Shown here: positions 10,701-24,000 of the stretch, one piece after another
How the letters are laid out: each line of letters begins with the position of its first letter
Position numbering within the stretch: the stretch's first letter is position 1
Source: Pyronema omphalodes
Taxonomy: Eukaryota; Ascomycota; Pezizomycetes; Pezizales; Pyronemataceae
Assembly (NCBI GenBank): GCA_024516155.1
Contig: JAJJXM010000022.1
Location: 1 to 64,000 of the forward strand
Length of the DNA stretch: 64,000 nt
Reading direction: 5' to 3'
Translations under genes and position numbers: made by a program
The notes under the pieces: model-generated
The model's input: only the letters and a program-made list of their open reading frames with translations
Databases searched by the model: none
Told to the model about the DNA's origin: nothing

Positions 10701-13700
10701 AAACCGACATACGACGGACGGCGACAACCCTCTGGCTATTGCTAACCTTCTTAGTATACCTGGGAGTTTATTAAAAATGATGAGATCGATTGGCAACAAT
10801 ATCATCTCTCGGTTTTCTTATCCATTCCGTCCAAGTTTGTTGCTCATCCCCATTTAGCAAAAGTCTCCCCGTTCTGATAAAGAACTCCTCCCCTTTTGCT
10901 GTGCTGTATTGTCTTACCTTAATGAGTCATATCACAAATTTTCCTATCTGTTTTTGTTTGGTGCTTTCTGTATAATTTATGTTTTTCCTTTTTTTATGCT
11001 GCATTGATTTGAAGGGTTGGTTCACCGATGCTAGGGAAGGTGGAGAGGATAGGCTCATCTTGCAGAGGATGATCAGAGTCAAAAAATACACATCGAATGC
11101 GTCACGTTACGACTGTTGTTCAAACTACACCACATGACGGCGGTTCCGCATCCTCGTACTCTTTTTCTTCTTGGATTCTCAGGGTCAGATATCATCGGCT
11201 AGATTTTCGAAATCGCAGAGAAAGCAGAAATCTTGGGATTCGGTAAAAGAAACAAAAATGCACACAGTACAACACAAGTACACATTCTTCAGTAATTTTT
11301 TCCTTACGTCTTCACTTCATCTCTACGGTACGATTTTTACAAACACATCATTCTACATATCTCGTCTTTTCAGTAAATCAACTTCCAGACCCCGTCCCCA
11401 ATAAGGGAAAGTATAACGATAATGATACAAATCGATTCCATCATACAACCTCCGTCCACAAAAAAAACAAAAACAGGACGAAGGAACCTTCTTTTCCGTC
11501 CAGAATTCAATCGCCGTGTCAACCTGTGCAAAAATTCACCTAATCACCTCACCTCCACCTTCTCACTTCCACCTGATCACCTGATTCTCCGCACATAACC
11601 AGAATCTACACCTTCACCTGCACTTCTTCACTTTCACCTCGCATCATCACCATCTTCTGCACCTCGCATTCCGACCCCGACCCCATCGAACCCAGACCGA
11701 CCCTAGGGATAGCAAAATACAAACAAACTTTCCAGACAAAAAGGTTCCTTTCAGACATGGTCTTACAAGGGTCCCAACAGTCAGAAACGCAGTTCCAAAA
11801 CAAGGGTCGAATCAAACCGATCCAGGGGGAAAAAAACCGATATTCCAGTGATCCAACATAATACGAACCAAGTCGTTTCGGCCCCCTCACCAAAGGCCAG
11901 AAGGAGACAACATAAATCCCTGAGCATGCAGCTTGCCGTGATCACACAACTTTGGACAGGGATTTAATTCATTGAAATCCCCGGTTTCGACTTCCAACCC
12001 CTTCAAACTGCGCCGCATGCCAAACGTTGCAGCCCCGTTTTATGATTGAAGTCAACAGATGCGAAAGAAACACAAAACCTTGCGCACCTTACGACGGTAC
12101 AAACATATTCATCCCGCTCCATGACTAGGCCAACTACACGAACCAGCATCCAACAACTGATGGTCAAATGGACGGTTTTACGGAACGCAAACAAGCGCGA
12201 GAAACTGATCAATTTCCACCCGGCTCCTTGGGATTAAGCGACGCATTTCCTGAGTCAAGGCGTCGGATGCATTTGATACATGACGTAAATGTGTGGAATG
12301 TTGCCCGGGATGTGTCGTGGGTTGGACTTGGAGTCAACAGGATTCGACTCAGCACGCGACACGCGATATGTTGCTATTACGACACTACAGGATCTTCAAA
12401 ATTGCCAAACACCCGTGGTAATAAATCAGGGTCGTGTACAACGGATCAGGGACACGACGGGAAGGTAGAAGCGCTACTTTGACACTACGGATTACTTTTG
12501 GCCGGAAATTAATATATTGGAAACTTGCACCTAGCGGCTAATTACGGACTGCGCACAGCAACGCAGGAAGGAAGGAGCCAGGTTACAACGAGGTAAGGAG
12601 GGATGTTTTACCTACTGAGCAGAACTTCACTAGAAGCGACAAAGAAGTAGTGGTCACAGAAGTTGAAACTACGATTGATACCACAGGATATGGACAGCAT
12701 TGACGCAGCAGTATATGTAACTGAGTTGATACTGCGCAGAGGAATACATGTGGTTTTTCTTACTAATGGAGGACAGTGAGAATGAAAGTTCATAGATAAT
12801 TTAATTCATTACATGAAACTCTATGTGCCTGTTCGTAGTCATATGTCGTGATGAGTAATCTGTTAGCTTACGCGTCACTTCTCCTTCCGGAAAACATAAC
12901 CCTGCTTCTAATGAGGAAGTTTAAGAGTTGGTGTCGTCTTGTCATCAGCGCACACGCGCAGGTTTTTTTTGACTTCAGACGAGATGCCGCTGTACTCTTG
13001 GGTTGCGATCAGTCGGGCGCACATCTGGATTCTGAGTAAACCAGGGAACTGTAAGCATAGTTGTCAACATTTTAACAAATCCGGCAAATCGTGTACTGAC
13101 TCATGCTCGACCTGGAAACACTGATGGAGACAAAGCATTTCGTACGCCTCCATTTTTATCCCGTTTTATGCAACATAAATTTCCATCACCACACTATCAT
13201 CCACAGTCGACCATTTAAAAATGTCATCCTGTTTTTTTTTTTTTTGAATCAACCCATCAGGCCTATCATCATTTCTACTATCCCCCCCGTCTTCTTCTAT
13301 TACCAACTCCAGAGCGCTTGCGAGGGTCTGTAATTCAAATCTTCCAAGTCTCTATAATAGAGTTTGGGAACTCTGGATAGCATATTATTTCCATGATCCC
13401 ATGCTCTATATTATCTATAAAAATTTACCGGGTTGTATGTTCATAAAATAATCATGATATATAATACTAGCTGTGGTTCTAGTGATTTCAGGATATGTAG
13501 GATTTATATAGAACAAAGTTCTAGTGTAACTTTCTTAGGAAAGGTTTTGTTACTTTGGGAACATTTGGATTCGGCGTGGAATTATTGGGTTTTGTATTTC
13601 TGGTTTATGAGTTGCCGGGTTGCTCGGGTTGCCGGGGTTGCCGGGGTTGCCGGGGTAGGAGTTTTGTTGGCGTGATATATCTGTATGGATGGGTGGATGG

Positions 13701-15392
13701 TGCTTTGAGGTAGATAGATAAGTAGGTACTGGTTGCATACTAGATGATCTTTGGATGGTGAGAAAATCATGGGGTAGAGAAAGAAGATTTATCTGTTCGT
13801 AATACCCTCTGCCATTCCTTGCGGCTAGGATAGACAGGATTGGTATGATGTGATGTAGAGGGGATTTTGAAAGGATGTAATTTGGAATATTTAATGGGGT
13901 GCTTTTTGGAGTATGCTGGCGATGGCGGTAAATGTTCTGTCGTGTGTGTTGAGTGTGTACTGAGAATGTATACGTACTCCATCCCAATCCCGATAATCTG
14001 CCATGCAAATCGTCTTCTTAGCGTATTCCATGTAACAGAATCTACAAATCACTGTTAAAAGGCATCACCAGGGCCTCGCCAATCACCACATGGTTTACCG
14101 CAGAATGGCGTCTTGGTCTTCTTTGCCGTTTAATTTATCTATCATAGCATTTACTTCTTTATTCAATCATACACTGACCGGGGCTTAAAAGACCAATCCA
14201 GGACAAAAGAAAAACCCGAAACCGCCCTCATGATCTAAGCCATCTGATGTGACCCTCCACCCATCAGGGGGTTAGTGATATGCTATGCAGCCGTGAGCAT
14301 GCTGGTACAAAGTCTATAAAATAAAATGAAATGAAAACGCTGCTTAGCAAAGTCCAATTCCACCACGCCTGACTAAACACTTGATATTTCACATCAAATT
14401 TTCCTGTGAGTTGCCAAAGCCTTAGATCTAGAAAATTCAACGAAAAAATGCGATATCATGATAGTGTGTTAAATCAGGGTGATAGTTCATGATTGGCGAA
14501 GACTGAAAGGCAACGAAGCTATATGATAGATGGCACGACGAGGCAGATTGTGAATAAGAATTTTTATTGGACGGAAATAATGACTTGGGATGCTGGGAAT
14601 AGATAGATGGCTAAAGGAAAAGGAGAGCATGGGATTAGCACACTGTGTTCTTGGGGTGAAGTAGGATGATATATGCAATCAGTGGCCGAGTGTAACGAAC
14701 GTGCTTGGTGTAGCGGTGTCTATGGTGGAATAATGCATATAAGTGGGAATGGATGGGGAGTATGTCAAAAGAGCATCCAAGAATGTACCAAGGATATGTT
14801 TGGCAGGACTCCTAGTGATAGTAGGTGAGCCTACATAACCGTGACTTTTTTGTTCCCTCGGGATTTCACTATATATAATCCTACTTTCATCATCTTCCAC
14901 TGCTCTCAGCCGTTCGATTTCTGATAAATACAGTAGGGTTTGCAAAAATGCCACAGATCGCCTCTAACAAGCCATAAGCTAATAGTATATGGCCATATAG
15001 GGAATTCACGTCATTCCTTCTTACCTGTTCCTAGTCTTAACTCCGGGCAGTACCTCGTCCCTTCATTACCGGGGAATGCAGGGTCACACTGTTAACCGGC
15101 GGACCTTGAACATGTATTTCTGTCTCGAGGTCTCCAGTTTCCATGTGTTTCTTTCGAATCATGCTCCCAGCCTCGGCGGAGGTCTAAAATCGCAGTCTTC
15201 ACGACCATCAATCAAATGGCTAAAGATGTTCATCGCTATGAGACCGGGCTGTGCAAGAAATATAGGTCCTGATTTTGAGATGGAGGAGATGGTAAGCAGG
15301 GTGAGAGTGGCTTGCAGATCACAGAAAGAGGATGTGCAGTAAATATGGATAACAATCAGTACAATGGTATATTACAACTCCAAAAAACCACT
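10701..15392. other. Gene-poor interval
   Basis: No gene can be supported in 4.7 kb. The first few hundred bases are the 3' region of the Tra2-like gene. Open frames at 11606-11893, 12168-12482 and 13550-14008 lack family motifs, and the last is compositionally biased by a tandem repeat. The interval ends just 3' of the transposase-like gene. Confidence 0.5.
13611..13656. repeat. 9-bp tandem repeat, about five units
   Basis: Units of the form TTGCCGGGG/TTGCTCGGG are repeated about five times. It is a minisatellite-like tract without an associated gene. Confidence 0.85.
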
Positions 15393-16797
15393 TTAACCGC
15401 GCTGTTTCTCCCGGTCCCTCCACATTCTCTGTGCAATATTCTCCCGTAGAGCTACCATTTCCGGATCCTCCTCAACCACAGGCTCAATCTGCGGTACATG
15501 TACCGCATTAGGTCTTACTGTCCGCTCAGCCTGCAATCGTTCGTTCCTTTCCTCCTCAGTTTCCTGCCATCCATTGAGTTCGTTGTCTTCGGAGTGTCTT
15601 TTAATAAAATTATGCAGGGCTGTAGCAGCATATAATATCTTGACTTGAGTGTCGAAGGGGTAATCAGTAGGCGACCTGGTTATGGCGAAACGTTTCTTCA
15701 GAACCCCGGAGATGCGTTCCGCGGTATTTCTTAGCTGTGCATGACGCAAATTAAACAGCTCTTTATAATTTTCTGGTCTGTAATTATTAGGATCATCTTG
15801 ACTGAAACTGTATAGAGAAATTACCTTGCATCGGCCTGCGCATGCTCGGAAAGATGGTACCGGACCTCGCTGTATGGTACAAGAATACCCTTTTTCATGC
15901 CATAGCTAGCATCTGCGAGGTAATACTTTCCATGGGGAATAACGAAATTCTGGGCCATAGCACGATTTAAGGCCTGAGAATTATGTGCAGAACCTTCTGA
16001 TCCAGGAAAAACATAACAAAACTGAGAATTAAATTTGCATGCAATAAGGACATTCTGTGATGGGTATCCATATTTGTTACAAAACTGGACACGCCTATGA
16101 GGGGTAACTTTTGCTTCAACATGTGTACCGTGCAGAGCTCCAATACAATTTTCGAAATAGGGGAACCATTTGGGATTCCGTACTATTGTTGTCGGTATTT
16201 GGAGAGAGGGTAGATGAACCATGTCGGTATATAGACGCTGAGTAGCTTCGAGCACACGATTAAAATGGCTAGTAATGAGTAGTCAGTGTTTTGAGCTTCA
16301 CCTACTGCTTTAAAAACAAACAGAATGTCTTACCTACTAATGGTTTCACCACTGTGCTGGTACCTGTTCTGACAGGCACGATTGGTTGTCCTTTTCCCGA
16401 TAATATCCAGGAACATTGCAACCTGTTCCTCAACTTTGACTTTTCTTTCATCACAAAGCAGTCCTCGTTCCCGGAACCAGAAGCATAAAGCATGGAAAGC
16501 AGTCACTGGCATGCGAAGGGCATCTTTTTGGCGTCTGCGGTTCCGCGATTGTAAAAGCTCGGCGACGTAAGCTTCTCCAGTACGGTCGCTGTTGCGGTAT
16601 GGATTTTTGTCGTAGTACATTTGATAATATATTTCTACCGCTGAAGCGATACGGAGGAGCATATTAGCGGACAAAAGTTGGTTATTTTCATCGTCAGATC
16701 CGCTGGAAGCAGTGGAAGCAGTGGAATCGCTGGAATCACTGGAGTCGCTGAGTTCGTCATCGTCGCTGGAGATGTAGTCGGTAGCTTCAGGGTCCAT
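15393..16797 (-). CDS. PIF/Harbinger-type (HARBI1-like) DDE nuclease, first catalytic Asp replaced (430 aa)
   Basis: Three exons on the minus strand, 16797-16334, 16268-15825 and 15777-15393, keep one frame across two introns (65 and 47 bp, GTAAGA/TAG and GTAATT/CAG). The N-terminus is acidic and Ser-rich. A GETISSHFNRVLEA segment precedes the nuclease fold, as in PIF/Harbinger transposases. In that family the catalytic triad lies in DGTH, a YxLxDxxYG motif, and ER near FGVLKRRF. Here the first is GALHGTHV with His201 (codon CAC, 16132-16130) instead of Asp. The second, LADASYG (Asp274), and the third, ERISGVLKKRF (Glu323), are kept. The usual AHDSR reads AHNSQ. An intact 430-codon, intron-containing frame with altered active-site residues suggests either a recently inactivated transposon or a domesticated protein. 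No Myb-like partner gene of the kind Harbinger elements carry is adjacent. Confidence 0.85.
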
Positions 16798-18399
16798 CGT
16801 GAGAGCTGCAGGAGAAGAACGGTATTTCTTGTTTTACGCGTTGAATCTATGTAGATATCGCAAAGTCACGCTACATACAGGATTTTCGTAGGCTCTTGGC
16901 GCGTCTTAGCAGTACCGCAGTGTGTTTGGTTTTGGATTTCTTAAAGTCGTGTAAAGTTAAACTTCGATGATAGAAAGAGCCGCATATTACTGAGGTGTTC
17001 ATGCACACACTGTACATATCTCATGCATATACGAGACTTCTTTCAGAGTGCCTTCGACGGTTAATTTAGCACCCAGACGTGGATCCTTGGTTTAGTGCAA
17101 AATAAACTTCAGGCGGCGCGAAAATTTCTATTTTCGGTGCAACCAAACACATCCTAATGTAGTTCAACAACAACTGGAAGGAGGATTTGCCTGAAACAAC
17201 CAGAATATTAAGGAAAGGTTTGATGAGTGTCCCAGCTCCTCACAGGTCATGAAAAGTGAATCCAGGAGCACAGAGCGAAGGAGCAAAGGAAAGTAGACCA
17301 CATTCCAGCCTTTGCTCGTCATATGGAACAAACAGTAGATAAGGCTGTCGATACTCGTGCAGTGATATTTATATTGGGCGATCTTCAAGGACAGGAATAT
17401 TTGGCCATAGTGATAGTAAATGACTAAAATTGAACGTTGTATAAAGTTTGATAAAACTACAAAGTATGCTTTAAGTAAATATCAAAATAATTACTTTGTC
17501 TCGCAACATGATAAGACACCAGCTAATAATGGTCTTGGGATTTCAAGGCCTTGATAAAGAGCGTGTAAGGACTACTGTTATTCCCCTACAAACAGTGAGT
17601 GTTATTCGCAAGTACCTACATACATGTTACCACACATCGAGTTGGTTCAGACTTTATTCCCACTTAAAACACATTATTATCACACCGTAGACCAGAAAGT
17701 CATACATCCAAAGGAATGACTGAACTAATCAAGATTTAAACGTACACACAAAGAGATCCTAGTATTTCTACAACAAATCTTTCGGTGCTACTTGTAAATC
17801 CAGTATTCAGAATTTCGAGACTTTAAAGTCTTTCAGGCTGATATTGCCAGCGGTACATTTTTGCTGATATTGTTCATTTTAGTAAGTTCTTAGAGATTGG
17901 CGTTTTTTTATGAGAAAAAGGTCCAATACGATGGATATTAAGTACATGTATAGCGGCCGCACAATTTCATTTTATCTTTGTCGAAGCACCTTTATTACAG
18001 ACGGTCAGAAAAGCCTGTATAATAAAAATATCATGGCAGAATGTATAATAATAGGTGGAATAAAGATTTCTGGGGCGTACAAGGATGTTGTGGGAAGGGA
18101 GCGGAGGTTTTGATTTCCAATCGTTGGGATGAGTTTATTGTATTTTCTTGTCCGGTTTTATAGACCAAAATGATTTCATTGTTCTAGACCGGAAGATTTT
18201 TGGGGTTGATTTGATTCAACCCCAACACGGAATCCCATATATAACGGTCGTTGTGTCGACTCATCCACAGATGATTCCGCCCTAGCCGCTCCATTACGTA
18301 ACCGCAATTTCGCGAACCGCCATCAACTTCAGCCTTGCGCCCCAACGTCACCTTCCCGCTGTCCCTCGCGTCTTTCTACATACAACCAACAACCATTAC
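16798..18399. other. Intergenic region between the Harbinger-like gene and the F-box gene
   Basis: No supported gene was found. It contains the inverted-repeat pair described separately (16921-17151). The last 150 bp before 18400 (CCAACAACC-rich) look like the leader of the F-box gene. Confidence 0.5.
16921..17151. mobile_element. Candidate Harbinger-type terminal inverted repeats / MITE remnant
   Basis: TGTGTTTGGTT at 16921-16931 and its exact reverse complement AACCAAACACA at 17141-17151 flank about 210 bp just upstream of the Harbinger-like gene. GTTTGGTT-containing ends are common in PIF/Harbinger and Tourist-type elements. I could not identify a matching 3-bp target duplication. A second copy of the right end on the far side of the transposase gene is not evident either. 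This may be a small non-autonomous element, a degraded transposon end or coincidence. Confidence 0.35.
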
Positions 18400-20230
18400 A
18401 TGTCCGTACCAGAAGAAGTCACTCCTGCTCCAAAAATTTCCAAACCCAGCCTCTCAACCCTTCCTTACGACGTCCTCCACGCCATCATCTCCCACATCCC
18501 GCACGCCTCTTCCCTTGCCGCTCTCAGCGCCACTTCGCGCAACCTCAACACCTTCGTCTCTACCTCCGGCTGGCAGATCTTCCTCCAATCCAAATTCCCG
18601 TCCTTGTACCCGAGTTTCCTACCTCCTGCCAGCGACAGCGCCAAGGACAATGAACTGGCCGCAAACAGTATCAACTGGAGCAACCATGTCCAAGAGCTAA
18701 CTTTACTCTCTCGTAACTACGATCGTCGCGGATTCCTCGCCCATGAACTGGAGCCTGAAATTCTCCTACCTACCGGTCGCGGAAGGTTCGCAAAGAAACA
18801 GCAATGGAGCGCGCTACGTGGAAAGGGTAGCCAAACAATCGGTTTTGCACCGGTTGTTGATGCCGCTGAGGGGATCCTAGCTATTGGCGGTGGACATGAT
18901 ATTCTACTGCGCCGGAGCTGTGCCAAGAAGGAAGAGTGGTGGATTTATGGGGATAAAGCCTTTATTGCAGGAAGGGACGATGTCACTGCGCTGAAGTTGT
19001 TCCATCAAAGTGCAGAAGGTGAACAGCGGGCCTTGGTGGGCAGAGCAAATCAATCTCTAACTTGTGTCGCATTGCGGACTACTCGAGCTACATCTGGTGG
19101 TTTCGGACAAACTCGCACTGAAGCAATTTTAGAGACAAAGCCAAAATGCACCGTCCGCGATTCTACTTTACTCGAACGAGGTGACGAATCTCTTGTCGCT
19201 TCAGTCCTAGGAAACGACTTTGTTACTCTCCACAGGCCTCCTTCGGTTCCGGTAGGAGAAAAAATAAAGAAAGTACCTATCGCGGGCGAGCTCTGTTTCG
19301 AAGGCAATGAACAGCAACCTTGGACTGTTTCTTTCCTCTCTGAAACGAAACTTGCGATAGGAATGCGCGGATCGCACCCTGCTTCAGTTCATACCATCAC
19401 CCCCACAGGATTTACTGCTACTCCGATCCGTTCATTTGGCGCAGAAGAATGCTTCGACCTCAAAGTCGCTAGCATCAAAGCTATCGCCCCATTCCCTGAC
19501 CTTCGTGGATCTCCGGACCTCTTCCTGGCTGGTTGGTCAACTGGCGCAACTTTGTATGTCCCTTTCCTCCATCAGCAGAGGGTATATTACTGACTAAAAC
19601 AACAGACTCCATGACCTTCGCGCCCCTTCTCCCTATGCCCTCCTCTTCGCCTCCCCCGGCATGGCCGTCCCTGTCTACTCCCTCCTCCCTCTCGGCCGCG
19701 AACGTATCCTTGTCGGTGAAGCTTTGCACAGTCTTCTCAAGGTATTCGACATCCGCATGCCTGGTGGCCGGGTCTACTGCACCCCTGGCGGGTCTATCCC
19801 CACTCCCACCGATGGACCTCTCGACCTCCCCAGAGCTGGACAGCCACCAAGGAGAGGCTGGATACCAGGGTGGGCAACCCACTTACAACCCGCTAGATCC
19901 ACTATGACGGTGCACACATTGGCACCACAAAGATGGGGACAGAGAGGAGTTCGGGCACAGGAGAGTCCAGTTTATTCTCTGGCGGCGGGAAGTCCGGGGG
20001 GAGGGAGTGTTTTTGCTGGGTTGGAGGGAAGTGTTTGGGAATTGGATTTTCAAGGTGAGGGAGTACATAGGAAGGGGGGAAGGGAATGTACGATGTATGA
20101 GTTTGATGATAGGGGATATGTGAAGCTTTGGAAGCAAGCGGGAGTAGAGGATCTGGGTGAGGAGGGGCCCAGTGGGTTGTGGGGACGGTTGGATGGGAGG
20201 TGGAGGGAGATGGAGAGCGAGCGGGATTAA
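18400..20230 (+). CDS. F-box protein, probably with WD40-like C-terminal part (592 aa)
   Basis: Two exons, 18400-19553 and 19606-20230, join across a 52-bp phase-2 intron (GTATGT; ACTGACTAAAAC branch region; CAG at 19605). Residues about 17-70 form an F-box (LSTLPYDVLHAIISHIP, then ALSATSRNLNTFV). The following about 500 residues include Gly/Asp-turn strands such as VDAAEGILAIGGGHDILL and LLKVFDIRMPGGRVY, which look like degenerate beta-propeller blades. F-box proteins recruit substrates to SCF ubiquitin ligases through Skp1, and the substrate here is unknown. An alternative CAG at 19575 lies upstream of the branch-like site and is less likely. Confidence is high for the F-box and moderate for the propeller. 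Confidence 0.85.
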
Positions 20231-21060
20231 TGGAAGAGATGGTTGTCAAAATGGAATTGTGGGGATGTGAGTAATAATGTGCTGAAAAGAGGATACAAGT
20301 AAAGGTCAATGCGAATCAAGGAGCGAATAATGAAGTACATAGTTTTAGTTTCCTTACTTTACTAATACATTAATTTTATCCTAAGCCCTCTGTTAATCAT
20401 GCTTTTAAATCTGTCGAAAACTTCTCCCTGCGGTTGTGGGATGGATGAGGTGAGGCATGTACACCTCCATGTAGGGCACAGAATTTAGGGTACGGTCTAG
20501 GGTTGCATTACCAATGCGGGCCGCTCAACCCAGATTCCAGGTTCTACCAATCGGGAAATTCTGCGCAAGTCGCCGTTTCAATTTTCAAACTCCATACGAA
20601 ATGTTCGGAGACCCCGAGGCCGGCACTCTAAAGAGCAATAAGCTTTCCGCTGCCAGATTGATGCGACCTGTCCACGTCGTGTCCAACCATACTTCTCCAG
20701 CAAATATTTTGTCACACCCATTCATTAAATCCCACGTCCACGTTGAATGTTTAATCAATTTTTATGATAAATTATATGTCGAGGCGATCAATCAAAGTAG
20801 ACTAATAAACTTACCACCAGTTATCATTGTATCAATCCCGGAAAGTGACATAAATACTATCGGTATTCGTTTGCTCTTCTAGGTTCTGGAATTCTTCAAC
20901 AATGGATTCTATTGCCATAATACAACTTCTAAAATATAAACTCATCATCTCTTCGTCGATCGCATCCTCCAAACACCACTATCCTCACTCTAACCTAACT
21001 TTTCTTTTTATTACACTTTGTCTCTCGACCTTATTTCCTACCCAGAACCTCTCACTCACA
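20231..21060. other. Intergenic region, probable promoter of the 21061 gene
   Basis: No supported gene was found. An open frame at 20514-20882 has no recognisable features. The stretch 20930-21060 is CT/CA-rich and reads open in frame with the next gene. I regard it as 5' leader because the better-placed ATG is at 21061. Confidence 0.5.
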
Positions 21061-24000
21061 ATGTCCATCGGTAGAAAAACACCCAGCCTCAGTGTGCCTT
21101 CTACACCAGCTCGGCCTGCACCATGTAACATTCTTTCCAGCGACAGAAACACACCCACCCCTCAACAACCCCGTAATTTCCCCGGCTCCCTCTTAGATTC
21201 CCAACTCGGGCCCCCATCCCCCAAAACCCCACCCCCAGATTCCATGCCCCCACCACGCGGCTACCAGCGCACTCCTGATAGTCCCCTATCCCCCAAAACC
21301 CTACCCCCATATCCCACGCCAGTCTCAGGCCCCATCGATACTCCATACCGTATCACAACGCCCTTAAGTTCCTTCGAAAAACAAGCTCTCAGCTCATTAT
21401 CATCATCCTTCCCCGTTGACCTCACTCCTAAGCCGACTACACATGCGAAACCGAAGCTTAGAGTCATCACGAAGAATCTGTCGAATTTTGCGGAGAGATG
21501 TATACCGGATATATTACCCATAATTACTGCGTCTTCATCCAGAGCTGAACCTATGGTACGAAATAATAGTCTCGAGGCCATTCTTCGGGGTGCCCCGGAG
21601 GATAACACAAAGGGTACATCGCAAGTTTCCACCGGAGAGCAAATGTATGGACGAACAACAACGGGGGGAGAGTTGTACAATCTATCTACAACCACAGCTG
21701 AGGTTGAGAATCACCGGGCGAGGTTACAGCAATGGGTACAGAATAGACCGATTAATCCAGCGCCGGAATGTAGACGGTTCGCAAGGAGTTTTAAGAGATA
21801 TTTGAATGGAAAAGATAAAGCCTTGTCAGGTGAACAAGAGCAAGAGGAAAAGGAGATTTGGGATAAAGGTTATGCGGAAGGATTTAGGGAGGGGTTTCTT
21901 TGGTGCTCGATGCATAATCATAGCCAGGGACAATTGGAGGGTGGGGGGATGCATAGTGCCCAAGGCTCCCAAGGTTCCAACAGCTTGGGAAATGTTACGA
22001 TGCCTAGACCGGAGGATTTCATTGCCGGTCCTCATTTGGATTCCAGGATCTCCCCAGCGCCAGAAGTGATACTGAAATCTGTACCGTATTGCAGGAGGGA
22101 TTCAGATGCTAGCACACTCCCGGTTTTTACTCCTACTGAATGTGATAGCAGGGATGGAGAGGCTATGAATGAGGAGGAGTTAAATGCTTACTACAGTCGC
22201 CATAGGGAAGAAACTGAAGCTTCTGAGCATCAAGCTGGGCAAGAAGAGAGGCCTCCCCACGAGGCAGCTGGTTTACCGTACCCTTTAAGCCCTCCGCAGC
22301 TTGATACAGGTTACCAAACTCCGCCTCTACATCAGAGCTACAGAGTAGATCCCCATGATCTAATCAACCGTCTTTCTCAAGTTTCGCTTCACCGCGAGGT
22401 TAATATCGCCATGGAAACACCAATTGCAGATATAGTTTATCCACTCAACATCAGGAAAAAGACTCCTGATGAAGAGGTTCCAGAAGAGGAATCAGAATGG
22501 TGTTACATCTCTCAACACGATCAACCCGGCCCACCAATGAAAGACCGACGGAGTGAAAAATATGGAGAAGGTTGCAAAGAGGTTAAAGCGATGATAAACG
22601 AAATGATTACCGATATCAATAATCCACAGACTCAGACTACATGGGCCACTCCACATACTGCAGCCGGAAAATCGGAAATACATAATAGAGGCCAAGGAAT
22701 CAACTATAGAAACCCACATGCGTTGACGACTGCTAGACTTACTGCTTTGAATCAAGGGGATGGTGTAATGGAATCGTATGCTGCCGGGTCTACACTGCTT
22801 GGGAATCCAGAGGATTCGAGTAGGAGAACATCCACTTCGGATGGTGGGTCTTATAATTATCCATATCCGAGACCTTCGGATTCTATGGCAAGAAGTACTA
22901 CCACGACTACTGTTAATCTTGATGCTGAGAGTTTATACGCACATTACCGCGCGGGACTTCAGCGTTTAGAAGAGATTTTTGGTCGGAGGAGTGGGCGAGG
23001 AACACAAGTTCCACGTTCATCATGTACACCTGGAGATGCTTCGACAGGTACTGAGAAATTGGATCAGGATTATGAGAGTTCTTCTTCTGACAATTACGCC
23101 GAGGGAGAATCGGACTTTGAGGGAACGGCAATTCTCTCAAGTCCGACAGTACCACATCTAATTTTAAGAGGTGGAATGAGAAGCCCGATTGAGTCAAGTG
23201 ATGGGTCGGCATCTCCGACGTGGCCTGCGAATGCTGTGATCCGGGAAAATAGACATGCTGCTACTAGTGTGCATGTCAATATTGAAGAGTCTTTAGAGGA
23301 GGGGCAGGGGGAAGCTTGGGAGAAATATAATCCGGAAACCTGGGATAATTCTGGTGTTCCGGAACAATCTTTGGACGATTTGGAATGGTCACCGTTTCAA
23401 GCTGCACTTCCGTTGCCAGTACAAAATCTTCGGATATCACCCCATGTTGAACCTGGGCAAGAGCAACAGAGTAAAACTAACACCGGCGAGGAAGCGGATG
23501 ATGAAGCTGAAAACACCGGAGATGAAGATGATGACTGGGAAGTGTATAATCCGGAAAGATGGGGTACCACCACTATTACAGATCCCATCACCTCCGACGC
23601 AGAAGTTACCGAGGTTCCAGTTTCTGCACTTCGAGCTCCTACAAATCCCGTTTCGGCACCCGAGGACCATTCACCCCTCACCTCCGCAGTGATGCCGGTA
23701 TTAACCACGTCGACCGCGCATCCAGAAACTATAAATGGAAGTTCTGAAAATCTTGGCAACTCAACATTACAAGATCAAGGCTCAGAAAACGCTGATGGAT
23801 CAAGTAACGTTGTGAAAGCTGAAGAACCATCAGAATATGTTGCATTACCGCGTAGAGATTTTTCTCTTCAATTACAGGCAAATCCTAGTAGCAACACTGC
23901 TATTGCCGGACCTAGTACATTACCCAACACATCCTCTGATTCGTCCCGTCAGGATGATATAACAAGGAACGCCACACCCGCCAGAGACTCACGTAACACT

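Noticed and set aside
10230..10805. Antisense 191-codon open frame, Val/Thr-rich
   Set aside because: It is produced by the repetitive CGT/GAC/GGT codons of the Tra2-like final exon on the other strand.
20902..21060. Start of the large protein at the upstream ATG 20902
   Set aside because: The added 53 residues are pyrimidine-tract translation, and the ATG at 21061 has a better context. It cannot be fully excluded.
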